Shown one piece after another: positions 9,065-16,166 of a stretch of 64,000 nucleotides of DNA. Numbering within the stretch: the first letter of the stretch is position 1; each line of letters begins with the position of its first letter. This DNA comes from Actinomadura sp. CNU-125. GTDB lineage: Bacteria > Actinomycetota > Actinomycetes > Streptosporangiales > Streptosporangiaceae. A model generated the notes under the pieces. It ran no database searches and was not told where the DNA came from. It saw only the letters and a program-made list of their open reading frames with translations. The position numbers and the translations under genes were made by a program. The stretch is from NCBI RefSeq assembly GCF_001942465.1, contig NZ_MKJY01000592.1, positions 25,804 to 89,803 on the forward strand. The letters run 5' to 3'.

Positions 9065-9167
9065 TCGACGCGCGGGTTCGGAAGGAAGCGCCTCCGGCTC
9101 CGGCTCCCGCTTCCGCCCTGGCGCGTGCTCGCGGCACGTCGCCGGGGCGGAGGCGGGGAACCGCACG

Positions 9168-10286
9168 TCAAGCGACCGGAACGCTCCACGCGTCGTAGCC
9201 GTAGACCCAGTCGCCCGTGCCGGACTCCTTGAGCCACGCGTTGTCGCGCGAGGAGACCTGGATGCGGGCGGTGCGCTCGCGCCGGGCCGCCTCGTAGGCC
9301 GCGAAGGCCGAAGCGTGGTCGGCGTGCGCGTCGATCGCCCGCGCGAGGACCACGGCGTCCTCGACCGCCTGGCCCGCGCCCTGCGCCATGAACGGCATCA
9401 TCGGATGGCAGGCGTCGCCGAGCAGCGTCGCCCGTCCGACCGTCCAGGAAGGCAGCGGGTCGCGGACGTAGAGGGCCGACTTGAGCACGTTCGAGCAGGC
9501 GCCCAGCAGGCGCCTGGCCTCCGGGGCGAAGTCGGCGTAGAGCTCCCGCAGCTCCGCGACGTCCCCAGGCTGGGTCCAGGACTCCTCGTGCCACCCCTCC
9601 TGCGGGATCGTGGCGAAGATGAACAGGTCGCGGCCGCGGTTCAGGGGGAACGTCACGATCTGCGTGTCGATGTCCGGCCCCCACCATTTGGTGAACGCGT
9701 CCAGGTTCGCGACCCCGGCGAGTTCCTCGACCGGGACGACGGCGCGATAGGCGACGACGCCCGTGAACGTCGGCTTCTCCGGCCCGAACAGCGCGGTCCG
9801 CACCACCGAGTGGATGCCGTCGGCGCCGATCACCGCGTCCGCCCGCGCCTCGCCGCCGTCCGCCAGGCGCAGGACGACGCCGTCGTCGTGCTGCGAGATC
9901 TCGGTGACGCGGGCGCCGAGGCGTACGCACTCGTCCGGCAGCGCGGTCTCCAGCGCGGTCATGACGTCCGCGCGGTGCATCGTGAGCTGCGGGGCGCCGT
10001 ACTCGCGCTCGGCGGTGTCGCCCATCGGCAGGCGGGAGGTCTCCGCGCCGGTGTCGTAGGTCCGGCTGATCCGGTGCGTCGGCCGGGCCGCGGTCTCGCG
10101 GAGCGCGGCGCCGACGCCCAGCCCGTCGAGCGCCCGGACGGCGTTCGGCGTCAGGTTGATGTCGGCGCCCACCCGCGCGAACTTGGGCGCCTGCTCGTAC
10201 ACCACGACGTCGTGACCGAGCGAGCGCAGCGCGATCGCGGCGGACAGCCCGCCGATCCCCGCGCCGCTGATGGCGATTGAGCCCAT
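9168..10286 (-). CDS. FAD-dependent aromatic monooxygenase (salicylate/3-hydroxybenzoate/hydroxynicotinate hydroxylase type)
   Basis: A 372-residue group A flavoprotein monooxygenase. The FAD-binding GAGIGGL motif is at the N-terminus. The NAD(P)H/FAD motif with GADGIHSVVR lies near residue 155. The third motif GDACHPMMPFMAQGAGQAVEDA lies near 280. Such enzymes hydroxylate, or hydroxylate and decarboxylate, aromatic or pyridine carboxylic acids using O2 and NAD(P)H, producing ring-cleavage substrates. The ATG at 10284-10286 is preferred over one 27 bases upstream because the Rossmann motif starts about five residues in. It is convergent with the catabolic operon. An operator-like site matching the one at 4.13 kb lies 27-53 bases upstream, so it is probably under the same control. 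Confidence 0.88.
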   Translation of the reverse strand: MGSIAISGAGIGGLSAAIALRSLGHDVVVYEQAPKFARVGADINLTPNAVRALDGLGVGAALRETAARPTHRISRTYDTGAETSRLPMGDTAEREYGAPQLTMHRADVMTALETALPDECVRLGARVTEISQHDDGVVLRLADGGEARADAVIGADGIHSVVRTALFGPEKPTFTGVVAYRAVVPVEELAGVANLDAFTKWWGPDIDTQIVTFPLNRGRDLFIFATIPQEGWHEESWTQPGDVAELRELYADFAPEARRLLGACSNVLKSALYVRDPLPSWTVGRATLLGDACHPMMPFMAQGAGQAVEDAVVLARAIDAHADHASAFAAYEAARRERTARIQVSSRDNAWLKESGTGDWVYGYDAWSVPVA

Positions 10287-10312
10287 CGAGCCGTCCTGTT
10301 CTCCCGAAGACA

Positions 10313-10339
10313 CTTAGTGCAAAGAATTTTAAATCTAAG
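10313..10339. promoter_or_regulatory. Operator-like AT-rich site before the flavin monooxygenase gene
   Basis: CTTAG at 10313-10317 is followed by GCAAAGA (10319-10325), eight bases and TCTAAG (10334-10339). The GCAAAGA-N8-TCTAAG part matches the site at 4124-4144 exactly in sequence and spacing. The outer CTTAG and CTAAG form an inverted repeat. Confidence 0.6.
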
Positions 10340-10378
10340 CTTTTGATGACGCAAGCGGCGCGGGCGCGTCCCCGGAGG

Positions 10379-11496
10379 TCACCGGCTTCCTCGGGGCGCG
10401 TGGATCGGCCCCTCGGTGGTGCCGAGCGGACGACCCGAGCCGCCCCACCGCGTCTGGATCAGCTCCGCGGCGATCGAGACGGCCGTCTCCTCCGGAGTGC
10501 GGGCCCCGATGTCCAGGCCGCTGGGGGAGCGGAGCCGGCTCAGCTCCTCCTCGGTCAGCCCCGCCGCGCGGAGCCGGGCGAGCCGATCCTCGTGCGTACG
10601 GCGCGAGCCCATCGCGCCGATGTAACCGGCGCGCGTCCGCAGGCCGCCTCCAGCAGCGGGACGTCGAACTTCGGGTCGTGCGTGAGGACGCACAGCGCGG
10701 TCCGCTCGTCCACCTCGACGGTCGGCAGGTACCGGTGCGGCCAGTCGACGACCACCTCATCGGCGTCCGGGAACCGCCGGGGCGTGGCGAACACCGGCCG
10801 GGCGTCGCAGACGGTGACGCGGTAGCCGAGGAACTTGCCCGTCCGGGCGACCGCCGCCGCGAAGTCGATGGCGCCGAACACCAGCATCCGCGGCGGCGGC
10901 AGGAAGGACCGGACGAAGACGGTCACGTCGTCGGGCCGCCGCTCGCCGTCCGGGCCGTAGCGCAGCAGGCCGGTGCGTCCCTGGACGAGCATGCCGCGCG
11001 CGTCGTCGTCCACCGCGGCGTCGAGACCGTCGCCGCGTCCCAGCGATCCGGCCGCCCCGCCCGGCCGGACGACACGAGTCGCGCCGATCCGGCCGGGACC
11101 CGCCACGAGGGTGGCGACGGCCACGGGCGCACCGCCGACGACATCGGCGAGCACCGCGTCGAAACCGGGGAAGCCCGCCGCGGTGACCGGCTCGACCAGC
11201 ACGTCGATGGTCCCCCCGCAGGTCAAGCCGGCGGCGAACGCGTCGTCATCGGCGACCCCGTACCGCTGCAGCGCGGGCGTGCCGGTGCCGAGGACCTCCC
11301 GGCACAGCTCGTACACGGCGCCCTCGACGCATCCGCCGGACACGCTGCCCGCGACCACGCCGTCGTCCGACACGGCCATCGCGGCGCCCGCCGGACGCGG
11401 CGCGCTGCGGAACGTGCCCACCACCGTGGCCAACGCGAAATCCCGACCGGCGGCCCGCCAGGCGCCCAGATCATCGACGATGTCACGCACGCGCAC
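10379..11496 (-). pseudogene. XdhC/CoxI-family protein, broken by a one-base frameshift
   Basis: Family members insert or mature the molybdenum cofactor of xanthine-dehydrogenase-type hydroxylases. The N-terminal XdhC_CoxI domain has the conserved VSGGCVEGAV near residue 52. The C-terminal Rossmann domain begins about residue 205 (MLVFGAIDFAAAVA). The reading frame from 11496 ends wrongly at 10555. The true C-terminus (AGYIGAMGSRRTHEDRL and onward) continues in another frame to 10379. Restoring one base in the CC/GG run at about 10642-10643 joins the two as LLEAALRTRAGYIGAMGS. No molybdenum hydroxylase gene is visible in the window, so its partner is elsewhere. An operator-like site lies about 20 bases before the start. 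Confidence 0.8.
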
Positions 11497-11516
11497 CCCA
11501 CTCGAACCGGCAATAC

Positions 11517-11530
11517 CTTAGATGCAAGAT
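11517..11530. promoter_or_regulatory. Third operator-like site, before the XdhC gene
   Basis: Reads CTTAGATGCAAGAT. It resembles the left part of the 10.32 kb site (CTTAGTGCAAAGA) with a one-base shift and lacks a clear second half, so the match is weaker than between the other two. Confidence 0.4.
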
Positions 11531-11778
11531 AATGCACGGGGGTGAGTCGATGGCACCGGCTGCGGCCGGTCACCGCCGCGACGCGCCCGTCCGCTTCGCC
11601 CCCGGGTGTCCACGGACGGAACGGACGCGTTCTCGGCCGCGTCCGCGCTTCCGCTCGACGGCACCGCCGAACGGCACGCTGCCCGGCCGGGCCCTGTACC
11701 GGAAGAAGAGGACGGGGCTCGTGGCCACGCTCAACGGTGTGGTGGCCGAGTCGCCCGAATCGCGGGTCGGCCAGAAGC
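11531..11778. other. Gene-free stretch
   Basis: Several overlapping open frames occur here on the + strand but they are rich in Arg, Pro and Ser, end in the terminator or in the next gene's antisense, and resemble no family. I see no gene. The stretch separates the XdhC promoter from the terminator of the leftward operon. Confidence 0.5.
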
Positions 11779-11813
11779 GGAGCCGTCCCTGAACCGCGGT
11801 TCGGGACGGCTCC
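11779..11813 (-). terminator. Terminator hairpin of the NmrA-NTF2 operon
   Basis: GGAGCCGTCCC at 11779-11789 pairs with GGGACGGCTCC at 11803-11813. The interior GAACCGCGGTTC is itself a perfect 12-base palindrome and extends the stem with one bulged T. It lies 19 bases past the stop of the last leftward gene. Confidence 0.75.
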
Positions 11814-11831
11814 GTCGAGATGCGTCGCGCC

Positions 11832-12275
11832 TCAGGTGCGGGCGGCGGCGAGCGCGGGGAGGTTCTGGTTGCCGTCCGCCCAGGTGGCGGTCATGACGAC
11901 GCCGGTGATCCGCCATCCGGCGGTGGTGCGGGCGAGGTCGAAGCGGTAGGTGCCGCCGAGCGTCCACAGCGGGGAGCCGTGCGGGTCGGCCAGGCGGTGG
12001 GTGGCCTGGAACGCGGCGGTGCAGACGGCGCGGTCGCCGTCGATGTCGACGAGGTGGTTGGTGATCAGGTGCTGGGTGGCGTCGAAGCCGCCGAGCGTCG
12101 CCGACCACGCCTCGACGATCCGGCGCGGGGTCAGCACGGCGGGCTCACCGCCGTTCAGGCTGGTGTAGTCGAGCGTGACCTCGTCGGCGAACACGGCTTC
12201 GAGCCGGTCCCACTCGCGCCGGTCGGCGTGCCATGCCATGCGCGTGCACGTCTCGATGATCTCCAAGGCGGACAT
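11832..12275 (-). CDS. SnoaL/NTF2-like protein
   Basis: A 147-residue SnoaL_4-type protein of the NTF2 cone fold. The pattern ETCTRMAWHADRREWDRLEAVFADEVTLDYTS at the N-terminus and the C-terminal GGTYRFDLARTTAGWRITGV are typical. Members are small cyclases, isomerases, dehydratases or binding proteins. It is the last gene of a leftward operon (NmrA-type reductase, NTF2 lipoprotein, hydrolase, this gene) and is followed by a strong terminator. Thus the operon contains two unrelated-in-sequence NTF2-fold proteins, which hints at a small-molecule modification or detoxification pathway. Confidence 0.85.
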   Translation of the reverse strand: MSALEIIETCTRMAWHADRREWDRLEAVFADEVTLDYTSLNGGEPAVLTPRRIVEAWSATLGGFDATQHLITNHLVDIDGDRAVCTAAFQATHRLADPHGSPLWTLGGTYRFDLARTTAGWRITGVVMTATWADGNQNLPALAAART

Positions 12276-12310
12276 GGGTTCCTCTCGTCGATTCGGGATG
12301 TCGGGGGCGG

Positions 12311-13194
12311 TCACAGGGTGGCGGCGAAGTGGGCGGCGGCGGCGTCCGCGGCGAAGGTGACCTGGGGTTCCTGGTCGTAGAAGTCGAACTGGATCCCGTC
12401 CGTCCACACGAAGTCCTTGGGGCCGGCCAGGCCGGCGTGGAAGCGGCGCGCGCCGTCGGGGATGGCGGCGTCCTCGCTGTGCACGAGGAGGGCGGGCGCG
12501 GTGATCCGGGGGGCCAGGGCGATGGAGTCGAAGGTCAGCCACTCTTTCCAGGCCATGACGGCGAACCGGTTGGGCCAGGCGGGGACGCGCCGCGGTCGGG
12601 GTTGAGATAGAAGTCGACCTCCATGGGCAGGGCGGCGCGCGGATCGCTGCCGCTGACCATCGGCACGTACTCGACCTCGCCCGTCTCGCGGTAGCGGGCG
12701 CGCGCCTTCTCCGCGGCGGAGATCTTGTCGGCGACGCCCGCGTCGCCGCCGTAGTTCTCGGCGCAGAGTTCCGCGTCGTGCAGCCAGGGCGCCACCAGCG
12801 CGAGGGACCGGACGCGCGGGTCGTCGGCGGCGGCGGCGCTCATGTACATCGCCGCCGCGCACACCCCCAGCGCGCCGAGCCGCGCGCCGTCCACGGCCGG
12901 ATGCCCCGCGAGGAACGTCACGGCGTTGCGGATGTCTTGGATCTTCAGGTCCGGCGATTCGACGTCGCGGGGCTCGCCGCCGGACTCGCCGAAGCCGGTG
13001 AAGTCGAACGAGAGCGCCGCGTAGCCGCGGTCGGCGAGGCGTTCGGCGTACCGGTCGGCCATCAGCTCCTTGACGCTGGTCCAGGTCCCGGCGACCACGA
13101 TGCCGGGCGCCGGGGCGTCACCGTCGGGCACGAACAGATTCCCGGTCAGGGACACGCCTTCGCTGGAGAAGGTCACCTTCTGGGGGGAGGTCAT
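12311..13194 (-). pseudogene. Alpha/beta hydrolase (dienelactone-hydrolase-like), broken by a one-base frameshift
   Basis: The N-terminal two thirds (from ATG 13192-13194) has the fold's features: GIVVAGTWTSVKE near residue 35, FDFTGFGESGG near 70 and the nucleophile position GVCAAAMYM near 110. This frame drifts off after NPDRG. The C-terminal third (VPAWPNRFAVMAWKEWL, then LLVHSEDAAIPDG with the acid) is in another frame, ending at 12311. One G added to the GG at about 12590 joins them as NPDRGRVPAWPNRF. The nucleophile Ser seems to be Cys (GVCAA), as in dienelactone hydrolases. The ATG overlaps the stop of the upstream lipoprotein gene by three bases, so they are coupled. About 294 residues if repaired. 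Confidence 0.8.
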
Positions 13195-13667
13195 GAGTCG
13201 TTTCCTTTCGGCTGGTCGGCGTAGGTGAGTTCGGCCTTGGTGATGACCGAGCCGGAGACGGTGAAGGCGTAGTGGGCCGCGAAGCCGCCGGTGCCGCCGG
13301 GTGCGAAATTCACCAGCAGCCGTTGATGGCCGGGCCGGTTCTCGACGACCTCGGTCACGGTGAGGGTCCCGCCGATGACCTCGGCGTCCGCCCAGCCGCG
13401 GATGGCGTCGCGTCCGGCGAACCGGCGGCCGACGTCGATCAGGACGGCGTCCTCGGCGAACGCCCCGGCGAGCGCGTCCGGATCCTCGGCGGCGACGGCG
13501 TCGACGTAGGCGCGCACCGGCGGCAGCAGCTCCGGCGCCGCTTCCCGGGACGGGACGGCCGCCGCGGGTTCGGCGGCGTCGGAGCACCCCGGCAGCGGGG
13601 CGAGGACGAGCGCGGCGGCGGACGCGGCGAGCAGGCGCCGCAGCCGCGGGTTCGGTGCCGCGGTCAC
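13191..13667 (-). CDS. NTF2-like lipoprotein
   Basis: A 158-residue secreted protein with a GTG start (13665-13667) overlapping the stop of the NmrA gene in a GTGA arrangement. The N-terminus has Arg residues, a hydrophobic stretch and the lipobox LPGC at about residues 25-28, so it should be lipid-anchored on the outer face of the membrane. The remainder is an NTF2/SnoaL-like fold (VRAYVDAVAAEDPDALAGAF, then VGRRFAGRDAIRGW). A membrane-anchored NTF2 protein in the same operon as cytoplasmic enzymes suggests binding of a ligand taken up or released. Function unknown. Confidence 0.75.
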   Translation of the reverse strand: MTAAPNPRLRRLLAASAAALVLAPLPGCSDAAEPAAAVPSREAAPELLPPVRAYVDAVAAEDPDALAGAFAEDAVLIDVGRRFAGRDAIRGWADAEVIGGTLTVTEVVENRPGHQRLLVNFAPGGTGGFAAHYAFTVSGSVITKAELTYADQPKGNDS

Positions 13668-14497
13668 CGGCGGAAGCCGTCGGCGTGCTCGTCCGCCCAC
13701 TCCGCGAAGGTGCGCGGCGCGCGTCCGGTGACCTCCAGGACGGTCGGGCGGACGATCGACTCGTCGAGCGCCCCGTCGACGTAGAAGTCGAAGAACGCGT
13801 CGACGTACTCGGCCGGCATGGCGGCGGACATCTCGGCGCGCGCCTCCGCGTTCGATAGACCGACGGCGCGCAGGTCCCGGTCGAGCACCCCGGCGAGGAC
13901 GGCGACCTGGTCGGCGGGCAGCAGCGCCTCCGGCCCGGTCGGCCGGAGGATCTCGCCCCGGTACCCGTCGCCGAGCAGCGCCCGCGCCGCGACCGCGCCG
14001 AGGTCGAACGGATCCACGTACGCCACGGGCACGTCCGGGAAGGTGACCCGGATCCGGTTCCCCTCCTGGATCTGCGGCAGCCACCGCAGCGCGTTGGACA
14101 TGAAGCCGCTCGGCCGCAGGAACGTCCACGGCACCCCCGACTCCCGGACGGCCGCCTCGGACAGCGCCATGTAGCGCGTGACCGCGTTGGTCATGTCGCC
14201 GCTTCCGGCCGAACCGCCCGACAGCAGGACGACGTGTTCCACGCCCGCCCGGCGGACCTCGGCGAGCAATCCGGGCATGTCGGCGTAACCGGGCAGCAGG
14301 AACGCGGCACGCGAACCTTTCAACGCGTCCGTCAGCGTGTCCGGCCGGTCGAGGTCCCCGGACACCGCCTCGACGCCCTCCGGCAGCCGGGCCTTCGCCG
14401 GGTCGCGTACCAGTGCCCGGACCGGCGCGCCCGCGGCGGCCAGTGCGCGCACGACCTCCGACCCCACGTTCCCGGTGGCCCCCGCAACAAAGATCAT
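13664..14497 (-). CDS. NmrA-family NAD(P)-binding protein
   Basis: A 277-residue atypical SDR of the NmrA/azoreductase-like type. The N-terminal motif GATGNVG binds NAD(P), and the conserved LRPSGFMSN and VAYVDPFDLGAVAARAL segments follow. The classical YxxxK catalytic pair is not evident (the region reads TRYMALSE), as in other NmrA proteins, which are sensors or reductases. It is the first gene of the leftward four-gene operon, and its stop overlaps the lipoprotein start. It diverges from the TetR gene at 14637, which is the natural candidate regulator. Confidence 0.88.
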   Translation of the reverse strand: MIFVAGATGNVGSEVVRALAAAGAPVRALVRDPAKARLPEGVEAVSGDLDRPDTLTDALKGSRAAFLLPGYADMPGLLAEVRRAGVEHVVLLSGGSAGSGDMTNAVTRYMALSEAAVRESGVPWTFLRPSGFMSNALRWLPQIQEGNRIRVTFPDVPVAYVDPFDLGAVAARALLGDGYRGEILRPTGPEALLPADQVAVLAGVLDRDLRAVGLSNAEARAEMSAAMPAEYVDAFFDFYVDGALDESIVRPTVLEVTGRAPRTFAEWADEHADGFRR

Positions 14498-14587
14498 CGT
14501 GTGTTCCCTTCGTCGTATCCGGCGACGTTCGATACGAAAGCGCAGCGTGAGCCCGCTTTCGGCGAGCGAACTGCACTATACGGATCA

Positions 14588-14599
14588 GTACATGTGTAC
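14588..14599. promoter_or_regulatory. Possible TetR operator in the divergent promoter
   Basis: GTACATGTGTAC at 14588-14599 is a near-palindrome with GTAC at both ends, placed between the divergent NmrA operon and TetR gene. It is AT-richer than its surroundings. The match to any known operator is not established. Confidence 0.35.
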
Positions 14600-14636
14600 G
14601 CAACGGTTCAGTTCAGTTGGCCGTTATGCTGAGACC

Positions 14637-15266
14637 GTGAGCGAAGGACGGCGGGTTCCCACGGGAGAGCGGGCGGAGCGGAAACGGGCGGCGATCATCG
14701 AAGCCGCGCAGGAGGTTTTCCTCCGGGACGGCTACGAGGCGGGCATGGACGCCATCGCCGTGCGGGCCGGCGTCTCCAAGGTGACCGTCTACAACCACTT
14801 CGCCGGGAAGGAAGAGCTGTTCACGGCCGTGATCGGCGACGCCCTCAAGTGCGCCCTCGGCGAGTCGCTGGCCTACGCCGAGGAGTGCCTGCGGTGCGAC
14901 GGCGACGTCCGCGACATGTTCGTCGCCACGGCCCGCGCCTGGTTCCAGAACATGACCAGGCCTGAGGTCCTCAGGCTCCGCGCGCTCGTCACCTACGAAC
15001 AGCGCCGCTTCCCCGAGCTCGGCCGCGCCTGGCAGGAGAACGGGCCCGGCCACTTCCACCCGATCTTCGCCGCGGCGCTGCGGCGCCAGATCGACCAGGG
15101 CGTCCTCGCCGTCCCGGACATCGACCTGGCGATCACCCAGTTCTACTCGCTGGCCCTCTATCCCCACCTCGTCCACGCCACCTACGGCGCCCCCATCGAC
15201 GAGGAGACCGCCGACCGCCTCATCACCGGCGGCGTGGCGATGTTCCTCGACCACTACCGCGCCTAG
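14637..15266 (+). CDS. TetR/AcrR-family transcriptional regulator
   Basis: About 209 residues. The N-terminal helix-turn-helix reads AAQEVFLRDGYEAGMDAIAVRAGVSKVTVYNHFAGKEELF, split as the family's three helices. The C-terminal ligand-binding domain resembles TetR_C of the AefR-like type. The GTG at 14637 (start VSEGRRVPTGERAERKR) is chosen because the DNA-binding domain begins about 15 residues in. An upstream open frame extends far back but without family similarity. It diverges from the NmrA operon and probably represses it. Confidence 0.88.
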   Translation: MSEGRRVPTGERAERKRAAIIEAAQEVFLRDGYEAGMDAIAVRAGVSKVTVYNHFAGKEELFTAVIGDALKCALGESLAYAEECLRCDGDVRDMFVATARAWFQNMTRPEVLRLRALVTYEQRRFPELGRAWQENGPGHFHPIFAAALRRQIDQGVLAVPDIDLAITQFYSLALYPHLVHATYGAPIDEETADRLITGGVAMFLDHYRA

Positions 15267-15363
15267 GGCGCGCCGCCGAGGGCCGTCGTGCGTCTGCCGT
15301 CGGTCATGCGATCCCCCCTCACGCCTCACCGGGCGAACCGGCCGGATGGCTGAACGGGAGGAA

Positions 15364-15380
15364 GCTTGTCTTTTGCAAGC
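15364..15380. promoter_or_regulatory. Inverted repeat before the HxlR gene
   Basis: GCTTG-N7-CAAGC is a perfect five-base inverted repeat. A further TTGTCAAG lies at about 15386-15393. It sits about 40-55 bases before the HxlR start, a place suited to autoregulation, as is common for HxlR proteins. Confidence 0.45.
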
Positions 15381-15418
15381 ACCCTTTGTCAAGTGAAGTT
15401 CGATGTAGGGTGTGCAGC

Positions 15419-16066
15419 ATGGCGGCTCGTGAGTACGGACAGTTCTGCGGCCTGGCCCGCGCGTTGGAGATGATCGGCGAACGCTGGACGCTGCTGATCG
15501 TCCGCAACCTGCTGTCGGGGCCCCAGCGCTACACCGACCTGCGCAAGGGGCTGCCGGCCATCCCGACCAACATCCTCTCGACCCGCCTCAAGCAACTGGA
15601 GGAGGCGGGCCTGGTCGTCCGCCGCGCGCTCCCGCACCCCGAGCGCGCGGTCGTCTACGAGCTCACCGACTACGGACGCGACCTGGAACCGGCGCTGATC
15701 GCCCTCGGCCGCTGGGGCTCCCGCACGATGACCGAACCCCGCCCCGGCGAGACCGTCACCGCCGAATCGGTCGCCATGGCCTTCCGCACCACCTACCGCC
15801 CGGAGGCGGCCGGGGACGCCACCGTCGGCTACGAGGTGCGCATGGGCGAGTTCACCCTCCGCATCCAGATCACCGCCGGAGCCCTCACGGTCGGCATCGG
15901 CCCCCACCCGTCCCCGGACCTCGTCATCGAAAGGCGGAGCGACCAGGGCATCCACGCGATGATGACCGGCGCCAAGACCCCCGAGCAGGCACTCGCCGAC
16001 GGCAGCGTGCGGGTGGAGGGCGAGCCCGAGTCGCTCCACCGGTTCGTCGAGGCGTTCCGCTTCTGA
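15419..16066 (+). CDS. HxlR-family winged-helix regulator with C-terminal SCP2-like domain
   Basis: A 215-residue protein. The first 100 residues are an HxlR winged helix (CGLARALEMIGERWTLLIVRNL, then RYTDLRKGLPAIPTNILSTRL). A conserved N-terminal Cys at residue 10 (FCGLA) may be redox- or electrophile-sensitive, as known for HxlR/HypR proteins. The C-terminal 100 residues resemble an SCP2/sterol-transfer-like ligand pocket, which some actinobacterial HxlR proteins carry and which may sense a hydrophobic effector. The ATG at 15419 is chosen because MAAREYGQFCGLA is the usual family start. No partner gene is adjacent on the same strand within 100 bases, so it may act on its own promoter or elsewhere. 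Confidence 0.88.
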   Translation: MAAREYGQFCGLARALEMIGERWTLLIVRNLLSGPQRYTDLRKGLPAIPTNILSTRLKQLEEAGLVVRRALPHPERAVVYELTDYGRDLEPALIALGRWGSRTMTEPRPGETVTAESVAMAFRTTYRPEAAGDATVGYEVRMGEFTLRIQITAGALTVGIGPHPSPDLVIERRSDQGIHAMMTGAKTPEQALADGSVRVEGEPESLHRFVEAFRF

Positions 16067-16166
16067 CGGCCCGCGCCACCAAGGCCGATCCGTACCCGGC
16101 CAAAGCCCCCTCGGCCTCACCGTTCGTCTATACGATGCGCGGGATCCCCTTCTTGGGAGGGCCCGT

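Noticed and set aside
11532..11949. Plus-strand ORFs between XdhC and the NTF2 gene
   Set aside because: Overlap the terminator and the NTF2 gene in antisense, with Arg/Ser/Pro-rich sequence; no family.
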